In this document: positions 1 through 8,242 of the stretch, piece after piece
How the letters are laid out: each line of letters opens with the position of its first letter
Position numbering within the stretch: the stretch's first letter is position 1
DNA from: Streptomyces beihaiensis
GTDB lineage: Bacteria > Actinomycetota > Actinomycetes > Streptomycetales > Streptomycetaceae
Length of the DNA: 44,108 bases
Reading direction: 5' to 3'
Assembly: GCF_026274175.1 (NCBI RefSeq)
Contig: NZ_JAPHNL010000272.1
Coordinates: forward strand, 1 to 44,108
Position numbers and translations under genes: made by a program
The notes under the pieces: generated by a model
What the model was told of the DNA's origin: nothing
The model's database searches: none
The model's input: only the letters and a program-made list of their open reading frames with translations

Positions 1-1424
1 CGTTCGACCGTCTGCGATATGTGCTGCTGTGCGGGGGCCGGCCCGGCGGGGGGCCGGGCGGGGGCGGCGAGAGGGTGGGCCGCGCCGGCGGACGGGGAGC
101 GGGCCGCACCGGGCGCCTGGGCCGCGGCGGCCTGAGGGCCCAGCACGCTGTCGGCGGTGGCCGCGACAGTGGCCTTGCGCACCTGGCTCGGCCGTTCACC
201 GCCCGCGTCACCGTCGGCGCCGAGGAGATCCTGGGGCAGGACGAGGACGGCCTGGACTCCCCCGTAGATGTTGGTCTGCAGCCGTACGGTGATGCCGTGC
301 CGACGGGCCAGCTGGGAGACGACGAACAGGCCGATACGGCCGTCCTGGAGGAGCCTTGCGACGTTGACCTGGTCGGGGTCGGCCAGCAGCGCGTTCATCT
401 TGCTCTGCTCGGTGACCGGCATGCCGAGGCCGCGGTCCTCGACCTCCACGGCTAGCCCGGAGGTCACCAGGTTGGCACGGAGCAGCACTTGGGTGTGGGG
501 CGCGGAGAACACCGTGGCGTTCTCGACGAGTTCGGCGAGCAGGTGGATGCAGTCGGCGACGGCGTGGCCGCGCAGGGTGCCGTCGACCGGCGGGACGAGT
601 TTCACGCGCGAGTACTGCTCGACCTCGGCGACGGCGGAGCGCATCACCTCGGTCATGGAGACCGGGTGGCTCCACTGGCGCCGGGAGACGGCGCCGCCGA
701 GCACGGCGAGGTTCTCGGCGTGCCGGCGGATGCGGGTGGCCAGGTGGTCGACGTCGAAGAGGCCCTTGAGCAGTTCGGGGTCCTCCACCTGGTTCTCCAG
801 GTCGTCGAGGATGGAGATCTCGCGCTGCACCAGGGACTGCAGGCGCCGCGCGAGGTTCACGAAGACCTCGAGCTTCTGCAGGCTGCCCGTCTGCCCGGAC
901 AGCTGGGTGGCCTGGACCACGGCGGAGACCGCGACGTCGTGGGCGCGTGCCAGGTCGGCGCCGAGGCGGTCGAACTCGTCGGCGTCGGCGCCCGGCCGGG
1001 AGCCGGCACGGCGCGGCGCGGGCCCTTCTCCGCCGCGCAGCTGTTCGACCAGGTTGCGCAGTTCGGCCTGGCCGCGGGCGGTGGTGCGGCGCAGCGCGAG
1101 GACACGGTCGCGTACGGTGGTCGCGGCGCGGGCGGCGGCGACGGCCGCGATGACGATCGCCGCGGCGGTGACCCCGGCGGCGCCGGTGAGCACGGCCCAC
1201 AGGGCGGGGCTCGGGCGTACGCCCGAGGCGCGGACCGTGAAGAGCACGGCGGCACACGCGCCGAGCGCCACGGCCAGCGGCGGCAGCACGGCGATCCGCA
1301 GCAGTTGCGGCCGTATGTGGAATGCGCTCTCCCCCTGGCGCGCTGCGGCCCGACCGGCGGGCCTGCCGTGCCGACCGCTCTCGCGGCGGTCTGCGCGCGC
1401 GGCCGGCTGGCGGAGCTGAGACAT
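1..1424 (-). CDS. Sensor-like histidine kinase, CvnA type (C-terminus beyond left edge)
   Basis: Partial gene reading leftwards off the window edge; 474 codons are visible. The ATG at 1424 has GAGGA six bases upstream. Two membrane segments lie near residues 42-63 and 74-97, followed by a coiled linker. A degenerate dimerisation helix (DHLATRIRRHAENL, from about 226) precedes a HATPase domain with N box ELVENATVF (298-306), G box DRGLGM (330-335) and GRIGLFVV (362-369). The visible tail is Ala/Pro-rich and disordered. In the family, such sensor-like ATPases head Streptomyces conservons and act with a roadblock protein, a DUF742 protein and a small GTPase. Those partners would lie left of base 1, so conservon membership is inferred. 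The signal sensed is unknown; there is almost no extracellular loop. Confidence 0.85.
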   Translation of the reverse strand, partial: MSQLRQPAARADRRESGRHGRPAGRAAARQGESAFHIRPQLLRIAVLPPLAVALGACAAVLFTVRASGVRPSPALWAVLTGAAGVTAAAIVIAAVAAARAATTVRDRVLALRRTTARGQAELRNLVEQLRGGEGPAPRRAGSRPGADADEFDRLGADLARAHDVAVSAVVQATQLSGQTGSLQKLEVFVNLARRLQSLVQREISILDDLENQVEDPELLKGLFDVDHLATRIRRHAENLAVLGGAVSRRQWSHPVSMTEVMRSAVAEVEQYSRVKLVPPVDGTLRGHAVADCIHLLAELVENATVFSAPHTQVLLRANLVTSGLAVEVEDRGLGMPVTEQSKMNALLADPDQVNVARLLQDGRIGLFVVSQLARRHGITVRLQTNIYGGVQAVLVLPQDLLGADGDAGGERPSQVRKATVAATADSVLGPQAAAAQAPGAARSPSAGAAHPLAAPARPPAGPAPAQQHISQTVE

Positions 1425-1729
1425 TCGGCGTCCTCGGTTCGTCTGGTCGGGGCGACAGCCCAGGTCGTCGGGTACGGGTTGCGGGGGTTCGCGACGCCGG
1501 CGGGACGACCGGTTGTCGCTCGGCGAGCACTCACGGTAGTCGTCAACGACTCATGTGCGCTGGGCAGTTGCCAAACTCCGGCGGCCGACATCCCGCTCTG
1601 GTATGACCCCTCGCACGAGCGACCGATTACCGGAGCGAGCACCCTCGGGCGCGCGTTCGATATCGCGTCGACCGGGACCGAACCCCCGTGTCGGCCCCGA
1701 TGTCAGTGCCGCGCCGTACCGTCATCACC
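1425..1729. other. Divergent intergenic region
   Basis: About 305 bases between the leftward sensor kinase and the rightward VOC gene. No coding frame is convincing. It holds a short inverted repeat, AGTCGT-CA-ACGACT at 1538-1551, that could be an operator for the kinase gene, and a -10-like TACCGT at 1717-1722 facing the VOC gene. No clear -35 partner was found for either direction. Confidence 0.5.
1717..1722 (+). promoter_or_regulatory. -10-like hexamer before VOC gene (leaderless candidate)
   Basis: TACCGT ends seven bases before the ATG at 1730 and no Shine-Dalgarno sequence lies between them. This is the spacing expected when transcription starts at the start codon. The -35 region is poor, so the call is tentative. 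Confidence 0.3.
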
Positions 1730-2164
1730 ATGACGGCGACCTTCGATCTCACCCTGGACTGCCGCGACGCCACGCTGCTCGCGGACTTCTGGAAGACGGC
1801 GCTCGGTTACGTGGACGAGCCGCCGCCCGCACCGTTCGCGACACGCGAGGAGTGGCTCGCCTCGTTCGGGCCGCCGGAGGACGAGGAGGAGGACGACGGC
1901 GCGTGGCTCTGCGCCCCGGACCGGACGGGGCCGCGTCTGTCGATCCTGAAGGTGCGCGAGCCCAAGACGGCGAAGAACCGCCTCCACATCGACATCCGGG
2001 TGCCGGGCCACGGCTCCCCGCGGGAGCGCTGGGCCCGCGTCGAGGCGGAGGCCGAGCGGCTGCTGCGTGCGGGGGCCACGGTGGTGGAGAGATACGGCGA
2101 CCATCATTTCGTGATGGCCGATCCGGAGGGCAACGAGTTCTGTGTGGCCGCCGGACCGGCATGA
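1730..2164 (+). CDS. VOC / glyoxalase-like domain protein
   Basis: A 144-residue protein beginning MTATFDLTLDC and ending near DPEGNEFCV, the end motif typical of glyoxalase-like VOC (vicinal oxygen chelate) proteins. One VOC unit with an insert rich in Glu/Asp (about residues 45-60) fills the protein. The substrate cannot be predicted; members include metal-dependent lyases, dioxygenases and metal-free binding proteins. The ATG at 1730 is preferred because the family motif starts within a few residues. A GTG at 1688 in the same frame is the alternative and has no better ribosome-binding site. The gene is convergent with the GntR gene, with only 13 bases between the two stop codons. Confidence 0.8.
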   Translation: MTATFDLTLDCRDATLLADFWKTALGYVDEPPPAPFATREEWLASFGPPEDEEEDDGAWLCAPDRTGPRLSILKVREPKTAKNRLHIDIRVPGHGSPRERWARVEAEAERLLRAGATVVERYGDHHFVMADPEGNEFCVAAGPA

Positions 2165-2177
2165 GGCCGGGCGGCGC

Positions 2178-2921
2178 TCAGCGAGCGTCGAGCGTCATCT
2201 CGAAGGAGTACACCGAGGCCCGGTACACGTGCGATCCGTACTCGACGGCGCGCCCCGTCGTGTCGAAGCTGACGCGTTCCGCGGTGAGCAGTGTGGCGCC
2301 GCGCGCCTCGGTGAGCAGGCGGGCCTCCGTGGCGGTCGCGCGGCGGGCGCCGATGGTCTGGTCGGCCGTGGACGGGGTGACGCCAGCCCTGCGCAGCAGC
2401 CGGTAGAGCCCCTGGGCGCCGAGTTCCCGTTCGTCGAGGGTCACCAGGTCGGCGGGGAGGTGGTTGCGCATGAGCGCTATCGGCTCGTCGTCCGCGTGAC
2501 GCAGGCGGCGCAGGGCCAGCACATCGGTGCCGGGCTCGATCCGCAGCGCCGCCGCCACTTCGGCGTCCGCGGGCTCGGTGCGCAGGGACAGGACCTCGGT
2601 GCGCGGGCGGCGCCCGCCGCGCTCCAGGTCCTCGTGGAGGCTGGTCAGTTCGATCGGGCGGCGCACTCGGCTGTTGACGACCTGCGTGCCCACGCCCCGC
2701 CTGCGCGCGAGGAGCCCCTTGTCGACGAGGTGCTGCATGGCCTGCCGCATCGTGGGACGCGAGAGGCCGAGCTCCTCGGCGAGCGCGATCTCGTTCTCCA
2801 GGCGGGCACCGGGCCTGAGCACTCCGGACTCGATGAGTTCCTGGAGCTGCCGCGCGACCTGGAAGTAGAGGGGGACCGGGCTGCTGCGGTCGATGCTGAT
2901 CAGCTTGGTGATCGCAGCCAT
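2178..2921 (-). CDS. GntR-family (HutC subfamily) transcriptional regulator
   Basis: A 247-residue protein with an N-terminal winged helix-turn-helix (about residues 10-78, including LGLSRPTMRQAMQHL) and a C-terminal UTRA ligand-binding domain (about 95-240) ending SVYSFEMTLDAR. This arrangement defines the HutC/FarR group, which usually senses a sugar phosphate or small acid. The ATG at 2921 has GGGAGG eight bases upstream. It is divergent from the iolE-like/iolC-like pair, and a perfect 12-base palindrome lies in the shared gap. The simplest reading is a local repressor of that pair, possibly relieved by an inositol-pathway intermediate. The ligand is inferred from context only. Confidence 0.88.
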   Translation of the reverse strand: MAAITKLISIDRSSPVPLYFQVARQLQELIESGVLRPGARLENEIALAEELGLSRPTMRQAMQHLVDKGLLARRRGVGTQVVNSRVRRPIELTSLHEDLERGGRRPRTEVLSLRTEPADAEVAAALRIEPGTDVLALRRLRHADDEPIALMRNHLPADLVTLDERELGAQGLYRLLRRAGVTPSTADQTIGARRATATEARLLTEARGATLLTAERVSFDTTGRAVEYGSHVYRASVYSFEMTLDAR

Positions 2922-2991
2922 GTCGGGCGCCTCCCGGGCTCATCGGGCCGTACGCAAGGTGGGGCCAGTATGCCGCATGCCGGCCAGGTAG

Positions 2992-3003
2992 ATACGTACG
3001 TAT
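2992..3003. promoter_or_regulatory. 12-bp palindrome, candidate GntR operator
   Basis: ATACGTACGTAT is a perfect palindrome between gntR (start 2921) and the iolE-like gene. It lies just upstream of the putative -35 box TTGACG of the rightward promoter. A second GTAC half-site follows at 3012-3015. Position and symmetry fit a dimeric GntR protein; binding is inferred. Confidence 0.5.
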
Positions 3004-3021
3004 GCATGTCCGTACAAATCC

Positions 3022-3050
3022 TTGACGCCCGCCATGGCCGACGATAGGAA
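3022..3050 (+). promoter_or_regulatory. Promoter of iolE-like/iolC-like pair
   Basis: TTGACG at 3022-3027 and TAGGAA at 3045-3050, 17 bases apart, form a near-consensus vegetative promoter. Transcription would start near 3057, leaving a leader of about 40 bases before the ribosome-binding site GGAGG (3081-3085). This argues against the GTG at 3057 as the start codon. Confidence 0.6.
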
Positions 3051-3095
3051 TCGACGGTGGACCGGGACGGGTCGAGACGAGGAGGTGAGCCGGTG

Positions 3096-3953
3096 ATGCG
3101 GCTCGCGGGTGCGCCCATCTCCTGGGGCGTGTGCGAAGTGCCGGGCTGGGGACACCAGATGAGCCCCGCACGGGTCCTGGCCGAGATGGCCGGGGCGGGC
3201 CTGACGGCCACCGAGTTCGGTCCTGACGGGTTCTTGCCGCACGACCCGCGGGCACGGGCCGCGTTGCTCGCCGAGCACGGACTGAGCGCCGTCGGCGGCT
3301 TCGTCCCCGTGGTGCTGCACGACCCGGAGCATGACCCGCTGCCCGAGGTGGAGCGTGCGCTGGCCGGGTTCGGGGACGCCGGCACCCTGGTGCTCGCCGC
3401 CGCTTCGGGGTCTCGAGGGTACGACGGGCGCCCACGGTTGACGGGCCGTGAGTGGGAAGCGCTCCTCGCCCACCTCGACCGGATCGCCGCACACGCGGCG
3501 CGCCGCGGTGTCAGGGCCGTCCTGCATCCGCACATCGGCACCGTGGTCGAGGGGCAGGACGACGTCGACCGTGTCCTCGCGAAGAGCTCCGTACCACTCT
3601 GTCTCGACACCGGTCACCTCCTGGTCGGCGGCGTCGACCCGGTGGCGCTCGCCCGGCGCGCGGCCGACCGGATCGGTCACGTGCACCTCAAGGACGTGGA
3701 CGCGGCGATGGCCGGCCGGGTCCGCGCCGCGGACATCGGCTACACGGCGGCCGTCCGTGAGGGCCTGTACCGCCCGCTCGGCGACGGCGACGTGGACACG
3801 GCGGCGCTGATCTCGGCGCTCGACGCGGCGGGTTACGACGGCTGGTACGTGCTGGAGCAGGACACCGTCCTGGACCGCGAGCCCGCCGCCGGGCAGGGAC
3901 CGCTGGCCGATGTCGTCGCCTCCCTCACCCACCTGGGCAAGGCGGTGCGGTGA
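3096..3953 (+). CDS. Sugar phosphate isomerase/epimerase-like protein (IolE-like)
   Basis: About 285 residues starting MRLAGAPISWGVCEVPGWG, the opening typical of inosose dehydratase-like TIM barrels (AP endonuclease 2 fold). Metal-site stretches visible are LHPHIGTVVE, LCLDTGHLLVGG, HVHLKDVD and, near the C-terminus, a YVLEQD strand with the conserved Glu. The likely role is dehydration or isomerisation of a keto-inositol in myo-inositol breakdown, supported by the kinase that follows with a GTGA overlap. ATG 3096 is chosen because GGAGG lies 10 bases upstream; GTG 3093 is equally possible. The upstream GTG at 3057 coincides with the predicted transcription start and is unlikely. Other reactions in this broad fold cannot be excluded. 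Confidence 0.8.
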   Translation: MRLAGAPISWGVCEVPGWGHQMSPARVLAEMAGAGLTATEFGPDGFLPHDPRARAALLAEHGLSAVGGFVPVVLHDPEHDPLPEVERALAGFGDAGTLVLAAASGSRGYDGRPRLTGREWEALLAHLDRIAAHAARRGVRAVLHPHIGTVVEGQDDVDRVLAKSSVPLCLDTGHLLVGGVDPVALARRAADRIGHVHLKDVDAAMAGRVRAADIGYTAAVREGLYRPLGDGDVDTAALISALDAAGYDGWYVLEQDTVLDREPAAGQGPLADVVASLTHLGKAVR

Positions 3954-4933
3954 CCGGTCCCGCCACCTCCCTTCCCGCCCCCGAGGTCCTGGTCATGGGC
4001 CGGCTCGGCGTCGACCTCTATCCGCTCCAGCAGGGCGTGGGCCTGGCTGACGTGGAGAGTTTCGGCAAGCACCTGGGCGGCAGCGCGGCCAACGTCGCCG
4101 TGGCCGCCTCCCGGCACGGCCGCCGCACCGCCCTGATCAGCCGCACGGGCACCGACCCGTTCGGCGACTACCTCCGCGGCGAGCTGCGCGGGTACGGCGT
4201 GGACGCACGCCGCGTCACCCCGGTCGCGGGCCCGCCGACCCCGGTCACCTTCTGCGAGGTCTTCCCGCCCGACCACTTCCCGATCTGGTTCTACCGCCCG
4301 CCGGGCACGCCCGATCTGCGGATCGGGCCCGAGGACCTGGACCTGGCCGAGATCCGGGCGGCACGCCTGCTGTGGCTGACCGGGACCGGTCTGTCCGCCG
4401 AGCCGAGCGCAAGCGCGCACACCGCCGCGCTCGATGCCCGCGACCGTGCCGCGGTCACGGTGCTCGACCTCGACTACCGGCCCGGGCTCTGGCCGTCACC
4501 AAAGGCCGCGGGCACCGCCCTGCGCACGGCTCTCGAGCGGTGCACGGTGGCCGTCGGCAACCTCGACGAGTGCGAGGCCGCCGTGGGTGAACGCGACCCG
4601 GAGGCCGCCGCCGAGGCCCTGCTGGCCACGGGTGTGGAGCTGGCGGTGGTCAAACGGGGCCCGGCAGGAGTCCTCGCGCGGACCCCGCACGAGCGCGTCG
4701 AGGTCTCCCCCCTGCCGGTGCGCGTCGTCAACGGTCTCGGCGCCGGGGACGCATTCGGCGGAGCCCTCTGCCACGGTCTGCTCTCCGGCTGGCCGCTGGA
4801 GCGAACGGTCCGCTTCGCCAACGCGGCCGGGGCTCATGTCGCGGCCCGCCTCTTCTGTGCTCCTGACATGCCGACCACCGCGCAGGTGGAACGGCTCCTG
4901 GGCGAGGCGGGCGACGACGACCGGGACGGATGA
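3950..4933 (+). CDS. iolC: PfkB-family sugar kinase, 5-dehydro-2-deoxygluconokinase-like
   Basis: A 327-residue ribokinase-fold protein. It has the N-terminal sugar-binding stretch GGSAANVAVAASRHG (about 43-57), KRGPAG (235-240) and the PfkB signature NGLGAGDAFGGAL (261-273), in which D267 is the predicted catalytic base. The overall sequence, including VFPPDHFPIWFYRPP, resembles IolC, which phosphorylates 5-dehydro-2-deoxy-D-gluconate in inositol catabolism. Its GTG start overlaps the stop of the IolE-like gene (GTGA), indicating translational coupling. The rest of an iol set (iolA, iolB, iolD, iolG) is not in this window, so a related kinase on another sugar acid remains possible. Confidence 0.8.
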   Translation: MTGPATSLPAPEVLVMGRLGVDLYPLQQGVGLADVESFGKHLGGSAANVAVAASRHGRRTALISRTGTDPFGDYLRGELRGYGVDARRVTPVAGPPTPVTFCEVFPPDHFPIWFYRPPGTPDLRIGPEDLDLAEIRAARLLWLTGTGLSAEPSASAHTAALDARDRAAVTVLDLDYRPGLWPSPKAAGTALRTALERCTVAVGNLDECEAAVGERDPEAAAEALLATGVELAVVKRGPAGVLARTPHERVEVSPLPVRVVNGLGAGDAFGGALCHGLLSGWPLERTVRFANAAGAHVAARLFCAPDMPTTAQVERLLGEAGDDDRDG

Positions 4934-4974
4934 CGCGGGCGCCTGCCGGGCTCCTGGGCCCGCCCGGCCCTGCC

Positions 4975-6201
4975 TTACCGCTCCCCTGCCAGGTCGAGCT
5001 CCCCCGCCGCTTCCCGCGGCCGCGACTCGGCCCCCTCCCGGGCGCGCCACGGGTGGTCGAGCGGGAGCGAGACATCGCGCCACCAGCGGTCGACGGGGAG
5101 CACGCCGGTCGGTTCGAACGGCTCGCCGGGGTGGGGGGTCGCGCAGATCTGGCCCGCCTCGTCGGCCTCGTCCACGGTCCACTCCCCCGGTTCGGCCCAC
5201 GGGTGCATCGCCAGGGTGAAGGTGCCCCAGTGGATGGGCATGAGCACGCCGTGCGGGGCGCCGCCCTGGAGGTCGAGGTGGGCGCGCAGGCCCTCCGTCG
5301 GTGACATGTGGATGTCCGGCCAGGCCCCCGGCAGCGGGGTGGGGTCCGTGTGGCCCTCGGGCCAGTGCTGCGAGTACGCCCCGATCTGGATCATGGTGAG
5401 ATCGAAGGGGCCGTGCGCCGCACCGATGTCCTGGAAGCCCTGGAAGTAGCCGGTGTCACCGCTGTGGTAGACGCGGTGCTCGGGCCCGGCCACCGCCCAC
5501 GACGCCCACAGCGTGTGCTGCTGGTTGCGCACACCGCGTCCGCAGAAGTGGCGGGCCGGAGTCGCGGTGAGGCTCAGCCCGGCGACCCGCGTCGACTCGT
5601 GCCAGTCCAGCTCGCGCAGCCGGTCGGCGGGCACGCCCCAGTGCTCCAGGTGGGCTCCGACGCCGAGCGGCACCGCGAAAAGGGTGTCCGTGCCGGCCAG
5701 GGCCTTGATCGTGGGCATGTCCAGATGGTCGTAGTGGTCGTGGGAGATGACGACCACGTCGACCGGGCCCAGCGCCTCCAGCGGCAGCGGCACCGGGTGC
5801 AGCCGCTTCGGCCCGACGAACGTGAAGGGTGAACACCGCTCGCCCCACACCGGGTCGAACAGCACCCGTGCCCCGTCGATCTCGACGAGCACGCTGGAGT
5901 GCCCCATCCAGGTGACCCGCAAGCCGCTCGCCGGGGGCTTCGCCAGGTCCGCGTAGGTGGTGGCGTGCACCGGGACCACGCCCGCGGGGGCGCGGCGGGC
6001 CCGCTCCTCCTTGCGGAAGTAGCCCTTCGCGAAGTCGAGCACCGAACCGTCGGGGCGGATTCGCGCGCCGTCGGGGTTGCGGAAGGAGCCGTCGGCGAAG
6101 TTCGGCGAGGCGTGGATGCGCCGCAGGCGCTCGCCGGCCGGCTCGGCGCCGAACGCGGCGGGCTGCATCGATCGCAGTGACGGCATCAGAGAACGTGGCA
6201 C
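4975..6201 (-). CDS. Metallo-beta-lactamase-fold hydrolase (UlaG/NAPE-PLD-like)
   Basis: About 408 residues. The metal-binding motif SHDHYDH (about 153-159) and a later HSGDTGYF give the typical two-metal centre of the MBL fold. The layout matches UlaG/NAPE-PLD-like hydrolases: WMGHSSVLVEIDG strand, DPVWGERCSPF, late PIHWGTF. The substrate is probably a lactone or phosphodiester but cannot be read from the sequence. GTG 6201 is chosen because GGGAGG lies four bases upstream; an ATG at 6234 and a start at 6255 lie in the same frame without a good site. There is no signal peptide. It is convergent with iolC, with a 41-base gap containing GC-rich inverted sequence. Confidence 0.82.
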   Translation of the reverse strand: MPRSLMPSLRSMQPAAFGAEPAGERLRRIHASPNFADGSFRNPDGARIRPDGSVLDFAKGYFRKEERARRAPAGVVPVHATTYADLAKPPASGLRVTWMGHSSVLVEIDGARVLFDPVWGERCSPFTFVGPKRLHPVPLPLEALGPVDVVVISHDHYDHLDMPTIKALAGTDTLFAVPLGVGAHLEHWGVPADRLRELDWHESTRVAGLSLTATPARHFCGRGVRNQQHTLWASWAVAGPEHRVYHSGDTGYFQGFQDIGAAHGPFDLTMIQIGAYSQHWPEGHTDPTPLPGAWPDIHMSPTEGLRAHLDLQGGAPHGVLMPIHWGTFTLAMHPWAEPGEWTVDEADEAGQICATPHPGEPFEPTGVLPVDRWWRDVSLPLDHPWRAREGAESRPREAAGELDLAGER

Positions 6202-6301
6202 GGCGCCTCCCGTAGAACGGCCAGGGCTTTCCATTATGTGCGCCCGCACCGACAACGCGCCGCGCCCGCTCCCCTCAGGTCTCGTCAGGCGCCCCCGCCC
6301 C

Positions 6302-7120
6302 TCATGACGCGGATTCCAGGTGCGCCTTGATCGCGTTCGGGTCCACGAACCCCTTTGCCTGCACGCGGTCGCCGGAGGACTCCCCGCGCAGTCGGCGCCC
6401 GATCCACGGCACCAGGAACTCGCGCGCCCAGTGGATGTCGTCGCGCCGCACCTCGAGCGTGCCGCGCGGCGGCAGGGGCGGCCATGCCTGCTCCGGGTCG
6501 GCGGGCACGTCGAACCCGAGTACCTGCCCGGCGCGCAGCGCCACGCGCGTGTGCCCCTCGGCCGACAGGTGCAGCCGGTCGTCGTCCCAGGCCCTGCGGT
6601 CCTGCACGGACTTCAGGGACCACAGGTCGAGCACCGGGCACCCGTACCGGTCGGCGACCGCGCGTACATGCATGTTGTACGTGGCGATCTTGCCGCGCAG
6701 GTGTTTGAGGACGGCGACCTCCTTGGTGTCGAAGCCGGTGGCCACCATCACGGTCCCGGCGGCCTCGGTCAGCCGGACCACGGCCTTCTCGAAGCGCTCG
6801 GCCACGTCGTCCGGGTCGGTGCCGGGCCGGATGATGTCGTTGCCGCCCGCGCACAGTGTGACGAGGTCGGGGGCGAGTTCGACCGCGCGCGGGATCTGGT
6901 CCTCGACGATCTGGTCGATGAGCTTGCCGCGCACGGCGAGGTTCGCGTACTGGAACGTGCCCTCGGGCACACGGTCGTCGAGCAGGACCGCGAGCCGGTC
7001 GGCCCAGCCCACGAACTTCCCGTCCGGTCCCGGGTCCCCGACGCCCTCGGTGAAGCTGTCCCCCACCGCGGCGTAGGACCGAATCGTGCCGTCGCTGAAA
7101 GATGTCGATTCGTCTGCCAC
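6302..7120 (-). CDS. SGNH/GDSL-family hydrolase
   Basis: A 272-residue protein with block I GDSFTEG (Ser22 as predicted nucleophile), block III GGND near residue 94, and the Asp/His pair in DDDRLHLSAEGH near 180-187. No signal peptide or membrane segment is visible, so it is probably cytoplasmic. It should be a serine esterase or lipase-like enzyme of unknown substrate. The only start in frame near the domain is GTG 7120, with a ribosome-binding-like GAAGGTGA about 14 bases away. An overlapping ATG at 7130 is in another frame that does not encode this domain. A perfect 11-base inverted repeat spans the start codon, see 7096-7136. Confidence 0.85.
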   Translation of the reverse strand: MADESTSFSDGTIRSYAAVGDSFTEGVGDPGPDGKFVGWADRLAVLLDDRVPEGTFQYANLAVRGKLIDQIVEDQIPRAVELAPDLVTLCAGGNDIIRPGTDPDDVAERFEKAVVRLTEAAGTVMVATGFDTKEVAVLKHLRGKIATYNMHVRAVADRYGCPVLDLWSLKSVQDRRAWDDDRLHLSAEGHTRVALRAGQVLGFDVPADPEQAWPPLPPRGTLEVRRDDIHWAREFLVPWIGRRLRGESSGDRVQAKGFVDPNAIKAHLESAS

Positions 7121-7136
7121 GAGCAGACATCTTTCA
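7096..7136 (-). promoter_or_regulatory. Inverted repeat spanning the start of the SGNH hydrolase
   Basis: TGAAAGATGTC (7096-7106) and GACATCTTTCA (7126-7136) are exact reverse complements, 19 bases apart. Inside them GTCTGC (7112-7117) and GCAGAC (7123-7128) form a second, mutually exclusive hairpin whose five-base loop holds the GTG start codon. It could be a DNA operator or an mRNA structure that hides the start. Confidence 0.5.
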
Positions 7137-7233
7137 CCTTCGGGTGTGACCTACGCGACCGTAGCCACCCCTTGACGGCAAGTGACATGTCCCACTCGGC
7201 CGGACGGGAATACGAAGCCCGGGGCCGTCCGGG

Positions 7234-8025
7234 TCAGACCGACACTCCGTGCGAACGCAGGTAGGCCAGCGGGTCGACGTCGGAACCGTAGTACGGCGTC
7301 GTACGGATCTCGAAGTGCAGGTGCGGCCCGGTGACGTTGCCGGTCGCTCCGGACAGGGCGATCTGCTGACCGGCCGTCACACTCTGCCCGGCGACGACCT
7401 CGATCGACGAGAGGTGGGCGTACTGCGAGTAGCGCCCGTCGGCGTGGCGGATGACGACGTCGTTGCCGTACGCGCCGTCCCAGCCCGCGGAGACGACGGT
7501 GCCCGCGGCGACCGCTTTGACGGCGGTACCGGTGGACACGATGAAGTCGGTGCCCGTGTGGTAGCCGCTCGACCACATCGATCCGGCCTCGTGGTACGGG
7601 GTGCCGATCGGGCCGTCGACCGGCTTGACGTAGTCGGCGGTGGCCGTGGTGGTGGTCAGCGCGGCCCGGGACACCGAGGCGCCGTCGAGGCTGAGCTTCA
7701 TACCGGGCCTGATCAGGGAGGCGTCGGATCCGATGACGCTGCTGTTGTCCTTGTAGAGCCGCTTCCAGCCGCCGGTCACGTGGTGCTTCCGGGCGATCTC
7801 GGACAGCGAGTCGCCGGTCCTGACGGTGTAGGTCCTGGCCGTTGCCGGGGCGGCCGCGGTCGCCCCGGTCGCCGAAGTGGTGCCGGCTGCGTTCGACGTG
7901 GCCGCGTGCGCGCCGGTCGCGCCGATGAGCGGGAGGGCGAGCGCGGCGCCGCTCACCGACGCGACGGCGGCGGCTCGGGTGACGCGCGGGGACTTGGGGC
8001 GGCGGTGCTTTCCCTTGGCGGGCAT
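7234..8025 (-). CDS. Secreted LysM-M23 peptidoglycan endopeptidase
   Basis: A 263-residue exported protein. A basic N-terminus (KGKHRRPKSPR) leads into a hydrophobic signal segment ending GAHA (residue 41), then an Ala/Thr linker. One LysM domain follows (about 66-112, YTVRTGDSLSEIA) and a C-terminal M23 LytM domain has zinc ligands H156 and D160 (HTGTD) and H235/H237 (PHLHFE). It should cleave peptide cross-links in the cell wall outside the membrane. ATG 8025 has GGAGAGG seven to nine bases upstream. The mRNA leader is a c-di-AMP riboswitch, as seen before other Streptomyces cell-wall hydrolase genes, so expression should fall when c-di-AMP is high. Confidence 0.93.
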   Translation of the reverse strand: MPAKGKHRRPKSPRVTRAAAVASVSGAALALPLIGATGAHAATSNAAGTTSATGATAAAPATARTYTVRTGDSLSEIARKHHVTGGWKRLYKDNSSVIGSDASLIRPGMKLSLDGASVSRAALTTTTATADYVKPVDGPIGTPYHEAGSMWSSGYHTGTDFIVSTGTAVKAVAAGTVVSAGWDGAYGNDVVIRHADGRYSQYAHLSSIEVVAGQSVTAGQQIALSGATGNVTGPHLHFEIRTTPYYGSDVDPLAYLRSHGVSV

Positions 8026-8042
8026 GACGTATTCCTCTCCGT

Positions 8043-8222
8043 CGCCTGCGAGGTGAGCTGTCGGGTTCGGACGGGAGATGTCCGGCCGCGACCGTCGAAC
8101 GGGCACGGCTTCACCCCGAGTCGCGTCAGGGAATTCCTTCGGCGGCGGTACTGCCTGTGGGTCCCCCGCTCCTGCCGTCACGGGTCGTCGTACGAGTCCC
8201 GGGCGGCGGCAGGACTCGGCGT
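8043..8222 (-). promoter_or_regulatory. c-di-AMP (ydaO-yuaA) riboswitch
   Basis: Reading leftwards, the leader contains the conserved blocks of the class in order: a 5' stem with CCTGCCG pairing to CGGCAGG, the AGCGGGGGACCCA block, CTCGGGGTGAAG, and the 3' signature CCGAACCCGACAGCTCACC followed by CGCAGGCG at the end. CGCC at the 5' end can pair with GGCG at the 3' end. It stops 17 bases before the M23 start codon. Boundaries are estimated to within about 10 bases. Confidence 0.88.
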
Positions 8223-8242
8223 TCCGTCCGGGATGAAGGGTG

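Noticed and set aside
208-1530. Long open frames on both strands over the sensor kinase region
   Set aside because: They read as Arg/Pro/Gly-rich low-complexity chains with no domain, as expected for shadow frames in GC-rich DNA; the leftward frame starting at 1424 holds the real HATPase motifs.
6285-7130. Overlapping 281-codon frame starting at the better-spaced ATG 7130
   Set aside because: It has a good ribosome-binding distance, but the product is Arg-rich without motifs; the SGNH blocks are in the frame starting at GTG 7120.
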